Of a stretch of 64,000 nucleotides of DNA, positions 41,342-48,647 are shown one piece after another. How positions within the stretch are numbered: position 1 is the first letter of the stretch; every line of letters starts with the position of its first letter. Under the pieces are notes generated by a model. It was given only the letters and a program-made list of their open reading frames with translations, ran no database searches and was not told the origin of the DNA. A program made the position numbers and the translations under genes. This DNA is from JACCTH01 sp963761985 (lineage in GTDB: Bacteria; Actinomycetota; Acidimicrobiia; Spongiisociales; ZC4RG35): contig CAVXIT010000003.1 in the NCBI GenBank assembly GCA_963761985.1, positions 124,001-188,000 on the forward strand. The letters are read 5' to 3'.

Positions 41342-42822
41342 GGGCAGAGGATCGTAGGTGAGACAACGAAGCGGTCGAAGTTATGGCTCGGGGAGGGTGG
41401 TTGTCGTCGGCTCCGGCTCGGTCGTAGTGGTGGTGGGCGCCTCGGTCGTAGTGGTGGGCGCGGCCGTTGTTGTCGTCGTCGGCGCTGCGGTGGTCGTGGT
41501 TGTCGGTGCAGCCGTCGTCGTGTCGGCGCTGCGGTAGTGGTCGTGCCCGGCGGATTCGTGGTCGTGGTCGTGGGCGGACGAGTCGTGGTCGTTGCTGCCC
41601 CGGTGGTGGTGGTCACTGCACCTGTCGTCGTCGAGCCGGGAAGCGAAGTCGTGGTGGTGCCGGGCCGAGTGGTTGTCGTGGCGGCCCGGCTGGTCGTAGT
41701 CGTTATGTCCGGGCGCGGGAGTGCCGTCGTGGTGGTCGTCGTGGTCTCTGCGGTCAGCGTCGATGTTGATTCAGCTGTTCCTCGCGTGGTCGACGACGAC
41801 GGCGAGGAAGCAGATTCTGCAGTCGTAGGCGCCGCAAGGGCAGTGCTGGTCGAAGTGGTCTCGAGGAATGCGAGCAGTTCGTCAAATCGTACTGAGTTGA
41901 ATGACGCCGGGAGAAGAGCTCCGGCCATGGCGACCCCGGTGATCAGGAGGAAGGTAGCCATCAAAGCCAGGACAGGTCCTGGTCGGAGTGCGGCGAGCCG
42001 GCGAAGCCGGGGAGTCGACCGGCCAGCGATCGAACGCAGTCGACCCTCGTCGATGCGGAGCAAGGCTCGGACTATTTCCGGGTCGAAGTCCGAGGAGGCG
42101 GCACCGGCGATGTGGCGCCGAGCAGCGTGAATATCGATTGCATCGGGACCACTGATGAGGAGATCGAAAGTGACGGCCACTGCGACGACCCGGGCTGGGA
42201 GCGGGATTTCTTCCCCCATGAGTCGATCGGGGTAACCGGAGCCGTCCCAGTTCTCGGTGTGGTGGGCAACTGCTGTGGCCGAAGCACCCAGCCATTCGGA
42301 CAGAGCACCAAGCATCCGGTGGCCGCGGGCCGGGTACGTTGCGAAGAGCTCGGCTTGCTCGATACTCAAATCCGGGGTCGCGAGGTCCGGAGGCAAAGCG
42401 AGCTTGCCAATCTCGTAGCTCAGCGCCCCCCAGCGCAGCCGCTCCAACTCGGCTGGTTCCAGGTGCAACTGGCGACCGATGAGGTCGGCTATGGCCGCGA
42501 CCCGGTAAGGATGGCGGTTGGTGCGGGCATGGGTCCGCCGCAGCGACAACACCATGGCCATGACCTTGGTCGCCGCCTCGGCGGGAAGCTGGGGAGGGGA
42601 TCGCAGCAACTCGGGTTGGCCCACCATCTTCACGACGGCGCTTCGCTCGGGCGCTCTGCCGGGGAACAGCAGCTCCATCTCGTAGGTCATCGCCAGGAGC
42701 TGCAATCGATTGCTCCAGCGCATCGTCAGGGCCGCGGCAAGGACGCCGGACCCTGCAACCGAGAGCCACCACCACCAGCCAGATGACGTCGATCGACGAC
42801 CCGACGACGCTGGCGGCGACAT
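41257..42822 (-). CDS. HD-GYP-like membrane protein with degenerate HD motif; probably frameshifted twice
   Basis: The open frame gives 521 residues: a helix near the N-terminus, an HD-GYP domain (about residues 85-230), a helix GPVLALMATFLLITGVAMAG and a Thr/Pro-rich tail. HD-GYP enzymes hydrolyse cyclic-di-GMP; here GSGYP and AHHTE are kept, but the HDxGK signature reads YEIGK, so activity is doubtful. Two frameshifts are likely. Upstream, the family N-terminus (RWVAHPKWAWLLRVTSVL) lies in another frame starting at GTG 42907 and joins this one around 42735-42790. Downstream, the PTTTT repeat changes frame near 41521; the natural tail would end at TAA 41381. The intact gene would span 41381-42907. 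Confidence 0.7.
   Translation of the reverse strand: MSPPASSGRRSTSSGWWWWLSVAGSGVLAAALTMRWSNRLQLLAMTYEMELLFPGRAPERSAVVKMVGQPELLRSPPQLPAEAATKVMAMVLSLRRTHARTNRHPYRVAAIADLIGRQLHLEPAELERLRWGALSYEIGKLALPPDLATPDLSIEQAELFATYPARGHRMLGALSEWLGASATAVAHHTENWDGSGYPDRLMGEEIPLPARVVAVAVTFDLLISGPDAIDIHAARRHIAGAASSDFDPEIVRALLRIDEGRLRSIAGRSTPRLRRLAALRPGPVLALMATFLLITGVAMAGALLPASFNSVRFDELLAFLETTSTSTALAAPTTAESASSPSSSTTRGTAESTSTLTAETTTTTTTALPRPDITTTTSRAATTTTRPGTTTTSLPGSTTTGAVTTTTGAATTTTRPPTTTTTNPPGTTTTAAPTRRRLHRQPRPPQRRRRQQRPRPPLRPRRPPPLRPSRSRRQPPSPSHNFDRFVVSPTILCPCAPRTPTTSSHFETPTRTGPGYSTPRF
41381..41790 (-). repeat. Thr/Pro-rich low-complexity coding repeat
   Basis: Runs of Thr codons (ACC, ACG, ACT, ACA) separated by Ala-Pro, Gly or Arg-Pro encode a tail of TTTTxxP-like units, probably an extended, exposed linker. 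The one-base frame change near 41521 lies inside this repeat, where slippage or assembly error is most likely. Confidence 0.8.
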
Positions 42823-43013
42823 ATGCGGCTGCGAGTGGGATCAAGACGGAAGTGACACGCAGCAGCCAGGCCCACTTGGGGTGAGCGACCCATCGCTCCG
42901 ACCTCACTCCAACGCTCGTAGAACCACTCCTTGTGGAAGAAGACGTTATCCGGCTAGTACTGGCGTCGGAAGAATCATTTCGCGGCCCAGGGGGCCACTC
43001 AAATGGCTGCGTT

Positions 43014-45602
43014 TCAGAGCTTGCGGATGATTTCCAGGGTCTCTTCGACCGTCAGTGCCGCCCCTGCGGCCAGCAAGGCTTCGCTAGGGGTCGCTCCGAG
43101 GCTTTCGATCGCTTTTCGCGACCCCCGGACCTCGTTGACCGCGATGTCGAGCAACTTGGTGTCGCTTCCCCGTTGAACGGACGCGCTCGCCCCGGCCAGA
43201 GTCACACCCAACTCGATCTCTCCCAGCTGCAGGGCGTACTCGGCATAGGAAGCGACCTGCAGCGGAAGCGCAGAGAGATCCCCAGCATCGACGAAGCGCT
43301 CCAAGGCTGAGCGAAGATGGATTATGGCTTCATCGGGTCGGCCTGCGGCAAGCAGACAAAAGGCGAGCATGTTGTCGGTCCACCCGATCTGAAAGCTCAG
43401 GTTCGTTCCCGCCAGATGACTCGATGCGCGGTTGAGAGCTTCGATGCCCGCAAGGAGTTTTTCCTGATTTGAAGGGTCGGCAGGATCAGCTTCCAGGTAG
43501 AGAAGGCTGCCTAATCCCCAGTAGACCGACCCCAGCAATTCCGGATCCCCTACTTCCTCGGCGAGGCGCACGGCCTCAGCGATGATCGCGGGAGAATCCC
43601 CTCTTTCGAGCACCGCAGCTCCCGAAGAAAGGTTGTAAAGGGCAAAGCCGAGCTGGCGCTTGTCGCCGATCTGACGAGCGATGGCAACCTGTTCGCTGTA
43701 GTGACCCTCCGACGCGAGGCCATCGGCTTGCCAGTAGGCCAATCCTCCCGCCCCTTCGAGGGCCCTGATCCTGCTCATGGGTGTGCCCGGGCCCAGGTCG
43801 AGCGCGGCTTCTGTTCTGATCCGGCCCTCACTTAGAAAGCCGCGCATCTGCCAAAAACGCCACAGGGCTCCGCACAAACGTTGAGCCTTCTCGGCATTCC
43901 CCTCGGCGGTGAGGTGGGCGAGAGCTGATCGCATGTTCTCGTGGTCTTCGGCGACCCGGTCGAGCCACCACCTTTGTTGATCGGTCGTGAAATGCGGCGC
44001 GGCCTTTTCGGCCAGTGCGAGAAAAGCATTGGCGTATCGCGTGCGCAGGTCACGTTCGCCGGGAACCGCCGCCAACTGCTCGGTGGCAAGCTCTCGGATC
44101 GTCTCCAACATGAGGAACCTTGGCGTCGATGCATCAACGACAGGTCTCAGCAAGCTTTGGTCGACCAGGGCTTCAAGTCCTTCCAACACGTCGTGCGGAT
44201 ACCCAGGTGCGAGGACGACTTCGGCTTCTTCCAGCGAGAAGCCACCGTTGAAGACGGCCGCCTGGCTGAACAAAGCTTGCTCGGCGGGGGCCAAGAGATC
44301 GACGCTCCATTCGATCGCGCCGCGCAGTGTCCGTTGGCGCTCTGGAAGATCCCGAGCTCCGCCCGTGAGGAGTCCGAGCCGTGAGTCCAAGCGCTCGGCG
44401 ATGGCTTCGAGGGAAAGAAGTCGGAGCCGGGCGGCAGCCAGCTCGATCGCCAGGGGCAAGCCATCAAGGCGAGAGACGATCGCCTCAATCGCCGGAGTGT
44501 TGGCCTCGTCGAGCTTGAAACCGGGGCGTGCCGCCTGAGCGCGGTCGACGAACAGCGCAACCGCCTCGTTGGTCAGAGAAAGAGTCGGCACGGCGAACTC
44601 CCGCTCTCCCGAAATGTGAAGTGGTGCTCGCGAAGTGACGAGAATTTTCAAGGCGGGTGCGCTTTTCAACCAGATCGCAACGTTGTCGGCGGCTGACAAG
44701 ACCTGCTCGAAGTTGTCCAGGATCAAAAGCATCTCTTTGTCGGCCAGCAGCTCGCCAAGCTGACTGTCGGGGTCTCGACCGGTGAGTTGCAGACCGAGTG
44801 TGGACCCGACCGCGGTTGTCACAAGCGTCGGATCGGTGATCGCGGCCAATGGAACGAACCACACGCCGTCGCGGTAACCGCCGATTTGTTCTGCTCCGGT
44901 TTGCAATGCAAGCCGCGTCTTCCCGGTCCCGCCCGGGCCGGTCAGAGTGACGAGGCGTGCAGCGGCGAGCAGCCCACCTATCTGTGAGAGCTCGGCTCGG
45001 TGCACGAACGAATCGAGCTGGACCGGAAGGTTGTGTGGCATCCCTTGGAGCGAAGCCAGCGGCGGAAAATCGGCGCGCAGACCGTCAACGACTAGCTGAA
45101 AGACCTCTTCGCCTTCGGTCAGGTCCTTGAACCGATGCGTGCCCAGGCTTCTGATCTTGCAATGAGGCGGTAGGTGTGGTGCGGCCAACGCCGCGGTCAC
45201 GCTCGAGAGCAATACTTGGCCGCCGTGGCCGGATCCCGCAATCCTTGCCGCCCGGTGCACATCGATTCCCCAGTAATTGTCTCCTCCCAGGGTGCCTTCT
45301 CCGGTGTGCGCGCCCACTCGAACGCAGAGGTTTCGTCCGTCCATCCAAGGTTCGTTGTCGAGATCGGTCTGAAATTCCGCTATCGCCCGAATGGCCGCAA
45401 CAGGGGAGGTGAAGACCACGAAGAAGGAGTCGCCCTCGGTCGAGACGACAGCACCTTTTTCTTGGGTCACGGCGGCGCGGACGATCTCGCCATGCCGTTC
45501 GAGCAGCTGTTGGTAGCTGGAAGGAGCTTCCTTCAGGAGCCGGGTCGATCCCTCGATGTCGGTGAACACGAAGGTCACGACGCCCGTGGGGAGATCGGTC
45601 AC
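43014..45602 (-). CDS. Class III adenylate/guanylate cyclase fused to STAND/NB-ARC ATPase and TPR-like region
   Basis: An 862-residue multidomain signalling protein. The N-terminal cyclase domain (about 1-175) has the metal-binding FTDIEGSTRLL and TEGDSFFVVF and the GIDVHRAARIA helix (His where Asn is common). A STAND ATPase follows (about 200-480) with Walker A TGPGGTGKTRLAL, Walker B LLILDNFEQVL and GLPLAIELAAARL. The last about 350 residues are helical, TPR-like. Such fusions are thought to make cyclic nucleotide in response to a signal sensed by the repeat region. GTG 45602 overlaps the kinase stop as GTGA, fixing the start; the longer open frame is rejected. It is the third gene of the relay operon. 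Confidence 0.9.
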   Translation of the reverse strand: MTDLPTGVVTFVFTDIEGSTRLLKEAPSSYQQLLERHGEIVRAAVTQEKGAVVSTEGDSFFVVFTSPVAAIRAIAEFQTDLDNEPWMDGRNLCVRVGAHTGEGTLGGDNYWGIDVHRAARIAGSGHGGQVLLSSVTAALAAPHLPPHCKIRSLGTHRFKDLTEGEEVFQLVVDGLRADFPPLASLQGMPHNLPVQLDSFVHRAELSQIGGLLAAARLVTLTGPGGTGKTRLALQTGAEQIGGYRDGVWFVPLAAITDPTLVTTAVGSTLGLQLTGRDPDSQLGELLADKEMLLILDNFEQVLSAADNVAIWLKSAPALKILVTSRAPLHISGEREFAVPTLSLTNEAVALFVDRAQAARPGFKLDEANTPAIEAIVSRLDGLPLAIELAAARLRLLSLEAIAERLDSRLGLLTGGARDLPERQRTLRGAIEWSVDLLAPAEQALFSQAAVFNGGFSLEEAEVVLAPGYPHDVLEGLEALVDQSLLRPVVDASTPRFLMLETIRELATEQLAAVPGERDLRTRYANAFLALAEKAAPHFTTDQQRWWLDRVAEDHENMRSALAHLTAEGNAEKAQRLCGALWRFWQMRGFLSEGRIRTEAALDLGPGTPMSRIRALEGAGGLAYWQADGLASEGHYSEQVAIARQIGDKRQLGFALYNLSSGAAVLERGDSPAIIAEAVRLAEEVGDPELLGSVYWGLGSLLYLEADPADPSNQEKLLAGIEALNRASSHLAGTNLSFQIGWTDNMLAFCLLAAGRPDEAIIHLRSALERFVDAGDLSALPLQVASYAEYALQLGEIELGVTLAGASASVQRGSDTKLLDIAVNEVRGSRKAIESLGATPSEALLAAGAALTVEETLEIIRKL

Positions 45603-46861
45603 CGAGCACCCCTCTTGGGAAGACTGAGGAGAAACCGAGTCCGGCCAGGCTGGGACTCGAAGGAAATTGAGCCACCGTGATCGATGATGATTCTCTGACT
45701 TACTGCCAACCCGAGGCCGGTTCCTTTGCCTGGCGCCTTCGTGGTGAAAAACGGCTCCCAAATTCGGTCGGATTTCTCCTGCGGGATTCCGTTCCCGTCA
45801 TCTTCGATTGCGAGTGCCACCTGTTCTTCGTTTTCGGAAAGCTCGACGATGATTTCGCGAGCCTGCGCGTCAATGGCGTTGTCGAGGAGGTTGGTGACAA
45901 CCTGACTGAGCTCACCTCCACGACCCTCGACCAGCAAAGATTCCGGTAGCCGCGTGGTCACCAGGGCAGCTCCCGTCTTGTGGCGAAGCAGGGTGATGCT
46001 GTCTTCAATAACTGTCACAAGGTCGACGTCGTGTAGTTCGCCTTGATCGTGATACGTCCAGCGTTTGACCGTGCCAACGAGCTCAGCGAGACGGGTTGCG
46101 GCCATGACGACTTCGTTAGCCAGTTGGCGCACATGGGCAAGCGCGGCGAGTTGGGAAAGCTCCGACTCGGGCACCTCTGCGAGCAGTTCCTCATTCCAAC
46201 CCAAGGCCACCAGCGATCCCGCCAGCTTGGGTTCGGCACCGGCTGCCGTCAACAACGCGGCAATTGCCCGCGTCCGATCCGAGCGTTGCAGCGCAGTCAG
46301 GGGCTCGTGGTCAAGGAGCGGAACCAACTTAGAGGTGGTATCCGCCAGGTCGGAGCCAGCACGTTGCAAGGCCGCGGCGGGGTTGTTCACTTCATGAAGC
46401 AGCCCGGCGGTCATGGTGCCCAGCGCCGCCAGCTTTTCAGCCTGGCCTAGAGCTGCTTCGCGTTCGCGAAGGCGGGGGATGACGGTGCGGAGGATCCGAT
46501 TCGTCATCTCGGGAGAATTCATCAGGTTTCCGATCTCGGAACCGGGGATGCGAAGGAGCTTGCCCGAGGTTTGAGCGATGACAGTGGCCGAGGTGGGGCG
46601 GTCCTCGATCAAGGACATCTCACCGATCACTTCGCCGCTGGTCGACGTGCCCAAAGTGACCACGCCGTTGGGTCCTGCGCGCACCGCCCGAAAATTTCCT
46701 TCGAGGATGACAAAGAGGTCGCCCGGGGCCGCGCCTTCTTCGATGACCACGGTCCCGGGGGCTACTTCGAAGACATTGCAGATCGTGGCGAGCCTTTCGA
46801 TCTCCGACCCAGGGAGGCCGGCGAGGTAAGGAACCTGGGTGAGAATGTTGTCGAGGTTCAC
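45599..46861 (-). CDS. Histidine kinase with N-terminal CRP-like cyclic-nucleotide-binding domain
   Basis: A 420-residue soluble kinase. The CRP-like domain (about 10-125) has the beta-roll segment VVIEEGAAPGDLFVILEG and the phosphate-cassette region GEVIGEMSLIEDRPTSAT, in which the Arg that contacts cAMP phosphate in CRP is Thr. The phosphoacceptor helix reads AGLLHEVNNPAAAL, and the ATPase domain has NLLDNAIDAQ (N box), IEDDGNGIP (G1) and GKGTGLGLAVSQ (G2). No transmembrane helix. GTG 46861 overlaps the stop of the upstream response-regulator gene as GTGA, and its own stop overlaps the cyclase GTG. It is the predicted phosphodonor for the receiver domain of that upstream gene. Confidence 0.92.
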   Translation of the reverse strand: MNLDNILTQVPYLAGLPGSEIERLATICNVFEVAPGTVVIEEGAAPGDLFVILEGNFRAVRAGPNGVVTLGTSTSGEVIGEMSLIEDRPTSATVIAQTSGKLLRIPGSEIGNLMNSPEMTNRILRTVIPRLREREAALGQAEKLAALGTMTAGLLHEVNNPAAALQRAGSDLADTTSKLVPLLDHEPLTALQRSDRTRAIAALLTAAGAEPKLAGSLVALGWNEELLAEVPESELSQLAALAHVRQLANEVVMAATRLAELVGTVKRWTYHDQGELHDVDLVTVIEDSITLLRHKTGAALVTTRLPESLLVEGRGGELSQVVTNLLDNAIDAQAREIIVELSENEEQVALAIEDDGNGIPQEKSDRIWEPFFTTKAPGKGTGLGLAVSQRIIIDHGGSISFESQPGRTRFLLSLPKRGAR

Positions 46862-48498
46862 AGTTTGGCGAGGTGTTGATGCACCAAACTGACCGCCATT
46901 GCACCCTCGCCGGCAGCGCTGGCGATTCGTTTGATCGAGCCGGCGCGTACGTCACCTGCCGCGAATACTCCAGCGAGGCTCGTCTCGAGCAGAAATGGGG
47001 TCCGATCAGCTGACCAGCTGGGCTCGGGCTGGCAATCCCGACCGGTGAGGATGAAACCCAGGTCGTCGCGTTGGAGTTGGCCTGCCAACCAGTCGGTTCG
47101 GGGAGCTTGTCCGATGAAGACGAACGCGGCCGAAATCGGGACTGTCAACATGCCGTCCGGTCCCGTCAGCTCGATGGCATCAATGTGATCCTCGCCAATG
47201 ACCGAGCGCACCGTCGATTGGGTGAGGACCTCGATCTTCTCAGCTTCGAGTCGATCCACCAGATAGGAGGACATCGACCCAGCCAGCGACTCGCCTCTGA
47301 TGATCATGATGACTTTCTCGGCATAGCCGGCCAAATAGATCGCGGCCTGACCGGCGGAATTGCCTGATCCCACTACCGCGACTACCTCGCCTTTGTGCTC
47401 GAGCGCTTCAAGCGGTGATGCCCCGTAGTAGATGCCGCGTCCCGCGAATTTGTCCGCGCCATCGGCCGGCAAGGTCCGGTAACTGACCCCAGTGGCAATG
47501 ATCACAGAGCGAGCGTTGGCCTGGGTCCCATCGGCGAAGGTGATCACTCGGAAGGGGTCGTTACGAGTGATCGAGATCGCTTCGACGGGTATGACCATCT
47601 CGGCATGAAAGCGCGCGGCCTGCGCGACTGCTCGCCGGGTCAGTTCGGCTCCGGTCAAACCAGCCGGGAAGCCGAGATAATTTTCGATACGGGAGCTTTG
47701 GCCCGCCTGACCGCCCGCGGCCTGCCGTTCGACTGCGATCACCTCGAGCCCTTCCGATGCGGCGTAGACGGCGGCCGCAAGTCCCGCCGGTCCGGCCCCA
47801 ACAATCACGAGGTCATAGGTTTCGAGCTCGGGTCTCGTTCGAAGCTGGACTGCCTGGGCGAGTACTTCCAGGCTCGGGTTGACGAGGGGCGGGCGGTCCT
47901 CGAACAGGACCACGGGCAGATCTGCGGCCTCAACCCCGACTGCGGCGAGGAGAGCGTTTCCCTCGGGACCACCCGCATCGATCGCCTGGTAGGGAATCTG
48001 ATTCCGAGCCAAGAAGTCCTTGAGTTCATGCGTCGACGAGGCGAACCGATCGCCCAGCACGCGGATACCTGAGAAACCCGGCCGATAGCCAGCCCGCCAG
48101 GTGGCGAGATCGTCGTCGAGGGCGGGGTAGAGCCGTTCACTGGGTGGCTCCCATGGCTTGAGGAGATAGTGGCTTGCGCCCGCGATGTTTACTGCGGCAA
48201 TGGCCGCCTCGGTGTCGGCGTAAGCCGTGAGGAGGACGCGCCGGGCCGATTCGTCGAGTCGGCGCGCGGCCTCGAGGAATTCGACCCCAGTCATTTCCGG
48301 CATCCGTTGATCGACGAGGAGCAGGGCAGTTGGCGAGCCGCGGGCCGTGAGCTCATTGAGAATGGACAGCCCTTCAGCGCCGGAAGAGGCCCCGACAATC
48401 TGATAGTCCTCGTAGTACTTCGCCTCGAGGTCTCGGACTACCGCGGCGAGGACAAGCGGATCATCATCTACCGCGAGAATGACGGGCAATCTCTCCAC
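46858..48498 (-). CDS. Response regulator fused to thioredoxin reductase-like flavoprotein lacking CxxC
   Basis: A 546-residue fusion. Receiver domain (about 1-130): acidic triad VDDDP, phosphoacceptor Asp in LLLVDQRMPEMTG, Thr in LLTAY, Lys in LLKPW. A thioredoxin-like segment without cysteines (about 140-215) follows, then an FAD/NADPH disulfide-reductase fold (about 225-546) with VIVGAGPAGLAAAVYAA, AGGQAGQSSRIENYLGF, the NADPH loop VVGSGNSAGQAA and AAGDVRAGSIKRIASAAGEG. The redox CxxC of thioredoxin reductase is replaced by GIYYGASPLEA, so it cannot act as a normal disulfide reductase. GTG 48498 has TAACGT 8 nt upstream. First gene of the relay operon. Confidence 0.9.
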   Translation of the reverse strand: MERLPVILAVDDDPLVLAAVVRDLEAKYYEDYQIVGASSGAEGLSILNELTARGSPTALLLVDQRMPEMTGVEFLEAARRLDESARRVLLTAYADTEAAIAAVNIAGASHYLLKPWEPPSERLYPALDDDLATWRAGYRPGFSGIRVLGDRFASSTHELKDFLARNQIPYQAIDAGGPEGNALLAAVGVEAADLPVVLFEDRPPLVNPSLEVLAQAVQLRTRPELETYDLVIVGAGPAGLAAAVYAASEGLEVIAVERQAAGGQAGQSSRIENYLGFPAGLTGAELTRRAVAQAARFHAEMVIPVEAISITRNDPFRVITFADGTQANARSVIIATGVSYRTLPADGADKFAGRGIYYGASPLEALEHKGEVVAVVGSGNSAGQAAIYLAGYAEKVIMIIRGESLAGSMSSYLVDRLEAEKIEVLTQSTVRSVIGEDHIDAIELTGPDGMLTVPISAAFVFIGQAPRTDWLAGQLQRDDLGFILTGRDCQPEPSWSADRTPFLLETSLAGVFAAGDVRAGSIKRIASAAGEGAMAVSLVHQHLAKL

Positions 48499-48506
48499 TG
48501 GGCGCC

Positions 48507-48512
48507 ACGTTA
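48507..48512 (-). promoter_or_regulatory. -10 box TAACGT of the relay operon
   Basis: TAACGT on the minus strand ends 8 nt before GTG 48498 and is the best candidate promoter for the response regulator/kinase/cyclase genes. No ribosome site precedes the GTG. No clear -35 is seen. Confidence 0.4.
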
Positions 48513-48596
48513 GGTTCTCCCTCGGATGGGGGAATGGCCGCCGACGGAGGAGGCGGACGAGTAAGGCGAAGCGTTTTCGTTCTTGCGGTTACGCCC

Positions 48597-48637
48597 CTAC
48601 CCCCTCGCTGCGCTCGGGTAGTCCCCCCTCCGGGGGA
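48597..48637. repeat. Two adjacent GC-rich inverted repeats between aceE and the relay operon
   Basis: CTACCC (48597-48602) pairs with GGGTAG (48616-48621) around a loop that itself contains the self-complementary CTCGCTGCGCTCG. Directly after it, TCCCCC (48622-48627) pairs with GGGGGA (48632-48637) around CTCC. They lie 10 nt beyond the aceE stop, so a transcription terminator for aceE is likely, though no T-run is present. This is the core of the 149-nt gene-free stretch 48499-48647; apart from it and the -10 box I see nothing there. Confidence 0.55.
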
Positions 48638-48647
48638 GACACGGCGG

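Noticed and set aside
41321..42130. Plus-strand open frame rich in Val-Val repeats
   Set aside because: Complement of the Thr-rich tail of the HD-GYP gene; no recognisable domain and no promoter or ribosome site.
42072..42907. The longer minus-strand frame starting at 42907 as an independent gene
   Set aside because: Only its first about 50 codons resemble a protein (the missing N-terminus of the HD-GYP gene); the rest is a shadow frame.
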